Shown piece after piece: positions 57,831 through 64,000 of a stretch of 64,000 nucleotides of DNA (position 1 is the first letter of the stretch; every line of letters starts with the position of its first letter). A model generated the notes under the pieces. That model ran no database searches. It was not told the origin of the DNA and saw nothing but the letters and a program-made list of their open reading frames with translations. This DNA comes from Conchocele bisecta (taxonomy: Eukaryota; Mollusca; Bivalvia; Lucinida; Thyasiridae): positions 107,401,370-107,465,369 of the forward strand of contig CM055266.1 of NCBI GenBank assembly GCA_029237695.1. Reading direction: 5' to 3'. Both the position numbers and the translations under genes were made by a program.

Positions 57831-60060
57831 AGGTGTTTGCAATTCAGTCATTCCATTTTATGTGATATATTTTCTAGTTTATCTCTCATAGTGGAAATAG
57901 TTTCTTCAAGTTGTATAGTTTGTTTAAATATGCGTTAAAATGTTTCAATGTTGGTTGTGATTCACTACATTTGCATCTGAAAATAAAGTATTTTGCTAAA
58001 AGAATTATAAAACTAATCAGTATTGTGTTATTTTTACAAGCAACTTTCGCGTTACAAAATGATATATATTCATAGGTTAAATTGAGATTATAATCTAGCC
58101 TACTCGTTTGTAATAACTGGTTCATGTCAATCCAAAATTGTTGTATGACGGTGCATTCCCAAAACATGTGCTTGTTGGAGTCTGTAGTCATATAGCAAAA
58201 ATTCACACAGGCTTGCTCGTTTTAATTTGCATCGAAACAAAATCGAATTATTTGGTATTATACTCATCAGATATTTGTATTGTAATGCTCTAAATTTTGT
58301 ACTGATTGTACTCTTGCATTTTTGTGAAAATATATATTTCCATTCAATGTTTTGATTGTCTAATTCGATCTCCCATATTCGTGCAAGTTTTAGTTGTGGA
58401 TCTCATTGATTCAACTTGTTTGTTGTATAACATTCTATTTATATTTTTAGACGATAATATTGGCACCTAATTGTTAACGATTATGTTCTCATCTTTTCTT
58501 TCCATTCAGTTTTAATATGTACTATCATTGCGTAATATTTTATGAAGTCGCCAGCATTTATTTCATATGTATCCTTAACATCACTGAAACTGTAGCAATT
58601 GTTTACTCTGAAATCATATATATGTACATAATACCATTGTTATATCAATATTTATAAACTATTGTACTAGTTTTTTCATGTTTAACGTTAGGGTTGTGCC
58701 ATAAAATCTCCTGTGCTACGTTGGTACTTGAATGTTTGAAGTTCATTTTGCACCACGAGATCAGGACTTCATTTAAAAAGGTATTCTTGTTTGCTACTTG
58801 CTTTTCGTCATTCTCATTAAGATTACTTTTAAATATAATATCACCGCCATATTTCTTAAGCTAGTTATTGTATGCTATTTTTAATTGATTCTATATACCT
58901 TTCTTGCGTTTTATCGATGAGTATTTAAGTGAGTTGAATGAATATATATCATTTTCAGTCCACAGTTTTCATGGTTTTGAATTATGGTTTTACGTCATAT
59001 TTTATCTGGCTTACTGTCCCAAATAAAATCATTAATTATATCATTTATCCGTTTTATTGTTTCATCTACTGTGTTTTCAAGCAGAGTTAGTGGGTATATT
59101 AGTTTTGGTAGTGTGAAAGTCATAAGTACAGTAATTTTGCCAATTAATGATAGATTCCATTTTCTCCAGTTATTTAGGCAATGTTGGAAATACTTTATCT
59201 TGGGAAGTAGATTCAGTTCATGTAAATTTGCTCTGTTGTTTGTGAATATTATTCCAGGTGCTGATGCGTGATCGCTTAACCACGTATACATATTGTTAGT
59301 GCACCATTGGCTTGAATCACGCTTTAATATTCCTATATTTAAAATTGTACATTTTGATTTATTTAGTTTTAGTCCAGAAATAAGCGCACATTTATCTAAC
59401 GTGTTTATAAGCTCTTGAAATGATCTTTGCGACCCGTCAAGTTTAAAACTTCCATCGTCGGCAAATAGTGTTTGTTTTATTTCCGTATCACCTAAAAATA
59501 TACCGGTAATATTTTCTTTATTATTGAATTCTCTTGACAATATTTCAATACATAACATAAATATATATGTAGATAAGGGAAAACATTGTCTTACATCCCT
59601 TTACACTTTACAGAAGTCTGATAAATGACCATTATTTGAAATGCAACTTTTTGCCTCCTTATAGAATAGTGATATTCATTGTATTAGTGATTCACCAAAA
59701 TTCAGATTACGCATACATTTAATTATAATTTTATGGTCTAGACTATTCAAATGCTTTTTGAAAATCAGCAAAAAATATTAGTCCATGTGTGTCAGTTTCA
59801 ATTGTTTCGTTTATTATCTCCAATAGTGTACGCACATTTTTTCCAATATATCGACCTTTTATAAAACAGTTTGATTAATGTTAATTACTGAGTATAGTAT
59901 CTTCTTAATTATATTACCTATAAATTGTGTTGCAATTTTGTAGTCAGCATTTAAGAGTGATATTGGTCTCCAATTGTCTATGGAAAGTGTGCTTTTATCT
60001 TTGTTTGCAACAAAGTAATTATTCCTTGTTTTTTGTCAATTCAGTTAATTATCCATTTGC
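57831..60060 (-). mobile_element. Tx1/L1-like LINE fragment, minus strand
   Basis: From 60060 downwards the minus strand gives SIDNWRPISLLNADYKIA (fingers), FADFQKAF-like motif A across a frameshift near 59750, a degraded motif B (FPLSTYIFMLCIEIL), and FADDGSFKLDGSQRSF as motif C (Phe instead of Tyr). Thumb: LKLNKSKCTILNIG, WNLSLIGKITVLMTFTLPKL. The C-terminal block has HMFWECTVIQQFW (58140), the His-Cys part of the terminal zinc-binding motif. The longest intact frame is 187 codons (59558-58995). No endonuclease was seen, so the copy is 5'-truncated. It converges on the + strand LINE fragment at 55340-56780. Confidence 0.8.
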
Positions 60061-60157
60061 ATACGAATAGTTAATCGATATATATATATATATCTATATA
60101 CTTATTATTATGTAACATGTATGTTTGTGACTAAAAAGAACAAAATATAAAAAAAAA

Positions 60158-60207
60158 CTGTGGCCTGCTTCTATGGCATAAAAAAACTGTGGCCTGCTTT
60201 TATGGCA
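60158..60207 (-). repeat. two reverse-complement copies of the 21-nt motif
   Basis: CTGTGGCCTGCTTCTATGGCA (60158-60178) is the exact reverse complement of the motif at 34376 and 34436. A second copy with one mismatch starts 29 bp later (60187-60207). The block lies 436 bp before the exon C acceptor. Confidence 0.9.
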
Positions 60208-60508
60208 AAATGATACTACTAATGCGACAGACCATTTTATCTCAAATTTCGTATGTCAAAGTGCTATGATAATAATTATTATAGGGGTATAAATCGCAGC
60301 AAGTACACATGACAATGAATTTATGTATTCGACTGTTTTGGGACTTACTGATTAAAAACTGATTAAAATGATCAGTATGCCCCGTTTAATTACTGATACA
60401 TCTGAAACTCTCTAACAACATTTTAAAGTGGGGAATTGAATACAATATCACTGAAAAGTTGCTAAAATATACTTGTTGCACATCCACGGAGGGACCTCGG
60501 CGGATTAA

Positions 60509-60523
60509 GGGGGGGGGGGGGGG
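60509..60523. repeat. poly-G tract
   Basis: Fifteen consecutive G, 120 bp upstream of exon C. Confidence 0.95.
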
Positions 60524-60643
60524 CTGATGGTTTTCATTATAATTCTTCTAATAATCATGTATATGCATAATAAAAAAAAGATTAATGTTATAACAAGCGT
60601 TATTATATCTGAATTACAGTCTAACCTGTGTTTCGATTTACAG

Positions 60644-60835
60644 GGACGAGATGGCAAGGGGGCGATAATCATCTGGGCGGCAGGTAATGGGGGCGACGAG
60701 TCCGACGACTGTAACGCTGACGGCTACGCCAATAGCATCTACACAATCGCCGTGACGTCAGTGTTAGAGAACCAATTTGCAGCTACGTACTCAGAGCAGT
60801 GTAGCTCTGTCATGGTTACCACGTACAGCGGAGTC
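60644..60835 (+). CDS. proprotein convertase (S8B) exon C, oxyanion-hole Asn
   Basis: A 192-bp exon of exactly 64 codons between the acceptor TGTTTCGATTTACAG and the donor GTC|GTGAGTATA (phase 0 at both ends). It reads GRDGKGAIIIWAAGNGGDES, then CNADGYANSIYTIAVTSV and YSEQCSSVMVTTYSG. The corresponding furin sequence contains SIFVWASGNGG and NCDGYTNSIYT. The Asn of AGNGG is the oxyanion-hole residue (PC2 has Asp here, so this is not a PC2). CNADGY has Ala where furin has Cys in CNCDGY, so one Cys of a conserved pair is missing. The next exon should carry HTGTSA with the catalytic Ser; it was not found up to 64000. Confidence 0.92.
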
Positions 60836-62690
60836 GTGAGTATACGTCACTTGTACAACATCCACTATGGGGATGGGGCATTATACAATGGGCCCCTAGC
60901 TGAGATACATTCTGACTGATAACAAATGTCAGTATGACGCATTGGCTATTGCGCATATCCGTGTCACAACGGAGTCACATTTGTTTAAGCTGACATTGTT
61001 CGAACGACATCAAATGACACTGCTTGATTGACGTCAGTGTAATAACGCGACATAAGCAAGCACAGTTCGAAATCATTGTTGTATTTAGTTTAAACAATAT
61101 GTATTACATTATAAGTCATGTAAAGGAACAGTACATGTTATGATACTAAGAAAGAGTCTGTGGATTAGAAAACAAGCTTAAGAAAACTAAAATGAATTCT
61201 TCTCCACTGTAAGCGTGAGTACACTATACATGGTAAGTGAATTAACAATTGATCATTTATATTTGAAATACAAAGTAATATGTGTAGAGTGTTGGTAGAA
61301 TATGTAGTTAATAGTAGTATTGATACAACTACAAGTCAGTAATTCAGTAATAATCAAGGGAGTACACACATAGGATGATCAATGTATTCAACTATTGGAT
61401 GCGAAATTTGATCCTGATGAAAGTCCTATCGAACAGCATAGTGTATCCTAATTGAAGCTGAGCCTATGGTTTAACTACTGGGGTATGTTTCCAGTAGCTA
61501 AGTACTGCTACTTAGCTCAGTAACGCTATTAGCCCAGGAGCAATAGGGTTTAAGGTAAACAAAATTTATAACAAGCTGAAAAGTTCAGGATATGTCCAGA
61601 ATCATGTCTACATTATCAGAAAAAAAGTCCCCGGAAATCAACATTGTGCCAACTTGGCAATTCATGATGGCGTCCAAGATGGCCGCCATTTTTGGTTTTT
61701 GCTTATATCGTTGTATTCAGCTATGATAAATATACATAAAAACCATCAGAACATACATAAGTATATACATATACCAAAATGCAGTATATATAGATAATAT
61801 TCATAATCACCATTCAAAATGGCCGCCAAAATATATCCCCAAATGGCACCAAAGTGTCTAGCATTAAAATGTTGACGGTCAAAATTATTTTTTGACACGC
61901 CTAAATGGCTTTCCAGATGTTGAGTATGATTTTTCAATGCATACTAGAAACGGATTAGTTGTGACATGCTAAATGTGATAAATCTAAATCGAATATGGCT
62001 TTAAAACCCTTCCGCGACAACGCAATATTAACTAGCCACGCCCTCGTTGTATTGAAATCCTTATACAATTTTCAGAGCAAAGTCGCGTGCTATGTCGAAA
62101 GTTAGTCAACATGAAATATATGCATTTGAATTGATACCAGAGAATATATAAATTAAATGTCTAAAACCAGAATGGTGTTTTAAATCCTAAAAATCATGTG
62201 AAAAGTTTGTGAATTTGCGTAGACGTGATCTTTTGAACACATGACGTCCCGGATAACGTCTAACATTTATGTTTTCGTTGTTGCTCTTAACGACGTCGCG
62301 TAAAACGTCCCGCCTAATAACATAGTTTTAGACCATGTCATTGATTAAATTCAGTCACCTGACTCATTAATATGAATGAGGTATCATGAATATTGATAAG
62401 ATGACCCGTTGGAGAATTTGATTTTATTTCAGCAATTTCTCTCAAATTCAGGTTAGTTAGCCATATTAGATAATAATTAAACATTTAATTAATAATTTAA
62501 TTATTAAGTCTAGAGATCAGAAAGGTAAAAGGTCTCCTACAATAAATAGGAGAACTACTGCTATAGCTCATGCCATAGTTTCTTCATGTCGTCCAATGTC
62601 ATTAATTTCACCACTGTTGATTGCAATTGTTGTGTATTGTTGTGTATATACATAGAAAATATGGTTCCCGTGAACTGTTAGATCTTCTGT
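60836..62690. other. no gene recognised; intron with dispersed repeats
   Basis: Contains AGCTAAGTACTGCTACTTAGCT (61496-61517, a small hairpin) and ATGGCCGCC blocks (61670-61690 and 61818). No exon-like block with splice sites and convertase similarity was seen. Confidence 0.45.
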
Positions 62691-62697
62691 TACACCA

Positions 62698-63478
62698 CAG
62701 GGTACTGTTGATGAAATGCATGTAAAGCGCAGTCATAGTACCACCGGTGGAAACGTTCCCATAAAGACATATAGCAAACCTGCTGTTCCTGGTCTAAAAT
62801 CTGTTATTATCGGACCAATGAAAGCACCTGAAAAGGAACCTACATATGCCATCTATGCCAAGGCCTTAGACACACTCTGGGTTGCAGGTTATGTGCTCCA
62901 ACTTCCCCCCTGTCCATTATGGAGTGGCTTCATGAAAGTATCACATCAAAATGAAAATGTTGACAAAACTAGAATTGAAGTACTTCCCTTCATCAACTTG
63001 GACCCGGGAAATCTGTCACAATCTATACAGCATTATCGTTTGCCCAAGACCAGTGTCAGAAACATGGTCTTGGCAGATGTCCAGTTACGTTTGACCAACC
63101 GTTGTACATAAAGGCGGTAGAAATAGCAACAAATGATCTAAACAAAGTCATTGTTCGACTTGGTGGCTTCCATCTACTCATGTCTTACCTAGGCAGCATT
63201 GGGTACATCATGACTGATAGCGGACTGGCAGATCTGTGGGAAACGGTGTATGCCAAATGATCTGTTGTGCATATGCTGACTGGTCATGCATACTCACGTG
63301 CATACCGAGCCCACATGCTGACGTCAGCGTCCCTTATCTGTGTGCTATTAAATGATAATCCAAACTGTCTGGATGACATTGACAAAGATCATTTGAAAAC
63401 CCTCCATCATATGAGCTTGCAAGGTGTTCATCCTGCTGATGTTGCCGATGATGTACAGCTATTAAATGGCATATTCTA
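62698..63478 (+). pseudogene. expanded invertebrate family of unknown function, broken copy
   Basis: The first frame (62716-63111) contains HVKRSHSTTGGNVPIKTYSK, LDTLWVAGYVLQLPPCPLWS, GFMKVSHQNE and ILP-like FINLDPGN. A frameshift near 63085 leads to FDQPLYIKAVEIA and VIVRLGGFHLLMSYLGSIGY, a TGA at 63258, then HMLTGHAYSRAYRAHMLTSA and HLKTLHHMSLQGVHPADVAD. I recall this order (LGGFHLLMS.LG.IG, then LTGHA..RA.RAH) from a large invertebrate family of uncharacterised proteins that spreads like a mobile gene, but no enzymatic motif is known to me. One frameshift and one stop in otherwise clean sequence suggest recent inactivation. No introns are seen, consistent with a retrocopy or element-borne gene. 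Confidence 0.55.
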
Positions 63479-63629
63479 ATGCATCGAAAATAGAAAGCAC
63501 TCATCTGATTGGTCAATTGTAATCAGAGCCTATAAAATATTAAAAATCACAGCCTATAAAACCTCCGTTTTACCAGTCTGTGTTTTACAACTTTACATAT
63601 TTATGTAACCCTACGCGTTTTTGTAAACA

Positions 63630-63947
63630 ATGGCCAGCGGCGGGGAATGCAAGTATTTCCAAATTAATTTCGGTACATTTTCGGTTATCCATTCTGCAAT
63701 ATTGACCTGTACAACCCAAAGCGGAAAGAGAAATCTACCAACGACTGACAAATGTGACTTCAGTGTGGTGGCCCTTCAACAAATTCCCAAAAATATTACC
63801 CCACCCGCCCAAAATACAGAAGAATTTAGCAAAGTGCTCAAATGCAAACTCAATATGCCAGTACCAGCCTATAACTTTACGAATTTCAATGTGCACATAC
63901 ATGACTATACACAAACTGTATTGCAGATGGGTAATCACCTGAATTAG
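63630..63947 (+). CDS. unrecognised 105-codon ORF
   Basis: The start AACAATGGCC is in a good initiation context and follows an AT-rich stretch with TATAAAA at about 63530 and 63554. The product begins MASGGECKYFQINFGTF, has no membrane segment or known motif, and ends NHLN. An overlapping frame at 63754 is likely a shadow. It could be a first exon or a small gene; it could also be random, as the length is modest. Confidence 0.3.
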   Translation: MASGGECKYFQINFGTFSVIHSAILTCTTQSGKRNLPTTDKCDFSVVALQQIPKNITPPAQNTEEFSKVLKCKLNMPVPAYNFTNFNVHIHDYTQTVLQMGNHLN

Positions 63948-64000
63948 GCGTAAATCCAGGGAAATCCTAGGCCTGTTGACGACACAAGTTGTTGACATTT

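Larger units (their letters stand above)
34179..60643 (+). other. 26.5-kb convertase intron filled with virus-like and LINE elements
   Basis: The phases of exon B (ends phase 0) and exon C (starts phase 0) support direct joining across this interval. It contains a virus-like element (34.9-39.4 kb), Polinton remnants (39.7-49.9 kb), inverted promoter-bearing arms, a splice-site module array and two LINE fragments. An additional exon hidden inside cannot be excluded, but the furin alignment leaves no missing residues between B and C. Confidence 0.7.

Noticed and set aside
1..64000. CRISPR arrays, bacterial operons, rRNA genes
   Set aside because: No direct-repeat/spacer arrays, no Shine-Dalgarno-led gene clusters and no rRNA-like sequence; the spaced repeats seen are eukaryotic satellites and MITEs.

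Overview
The window is eukaryotic, intron-rich and AT-rich, and looks like a marine lophotrochozoan invertebrate, most likely a mollusc. The evidence is indirect: three short, correctly spliced subtilisin/kexin (proprotein convertase) exons on the + strand lie 15.3 kb and 26.5 kb apart, and almost everything between them is transposon-derived or plain intron. No operons, ribosome binding sites, CRISPR arrays or rRNA genes were seen. Family names below come from recognising motifs by eye; no database search or alignment was run.

Layout. Positions 1-5.6 kb hold a poly-G tract, a ~170-bp satellite and small non-autonomous elements. A near full-length but frame-broken APE-type LINE fills 5.6-11.0 kb. 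From 11 to 34 kb there are MITE-like hairpins, SINE-like pieces, convertase exon A (18656-18741, catalytic His), a 4.6-kb inverted-repeat element (28086-32701) and convertase exon B (34000-34178).

The 26.5-kb intron that follows holds the most unusual material. A first virus-like element (about 34.9-39.4 kb) encodes a C2H2 zinc-finger protein, a packaging-type P-loop ATPase with a ruined Walker A, and a C2HC zinc-finger protein. A second region (about 39.7-49.9 kb) is a decayed Polinton/Maverick with recognisable capsid, packaging ATPase, integrase and protein-primed DNA polymerase fragments on both strands. This island is bracketed by inverted ~1.6-1.85-kb arms (36270-38120 and 49858-51445). 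Both arms keep a TATA box, an initiator-like start, a 5' splice site and a 3' splice site. Right of this lie an array of ~80-bp modules with repeated minus-strand 5' splice sites (about 52.4-54.6 kb) and two Tx1/L1-like LINE fragments facing each other (55.3-60.1 kb).

Convertase exon C (60644-60835, oxyanion-hole Asn) closes the intron. The last 3 kb contain a broken copy of an expanded invertebrate gene family of unknown function and a short unrecognised ORF.

How the parts relate. The only host gene I can support is the convertase; exon phases fit across both giant introns (1/1, then 0/0). A 21-nt motif in three copies 30 bp apart just after exon B has perfect reverse complements in two copies just before exon C, so the two ends of the 26.5-kb intron could pair in the transcript. 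The exons carrying the catalytic Asp and Ser were not found and are presumably outside the window.
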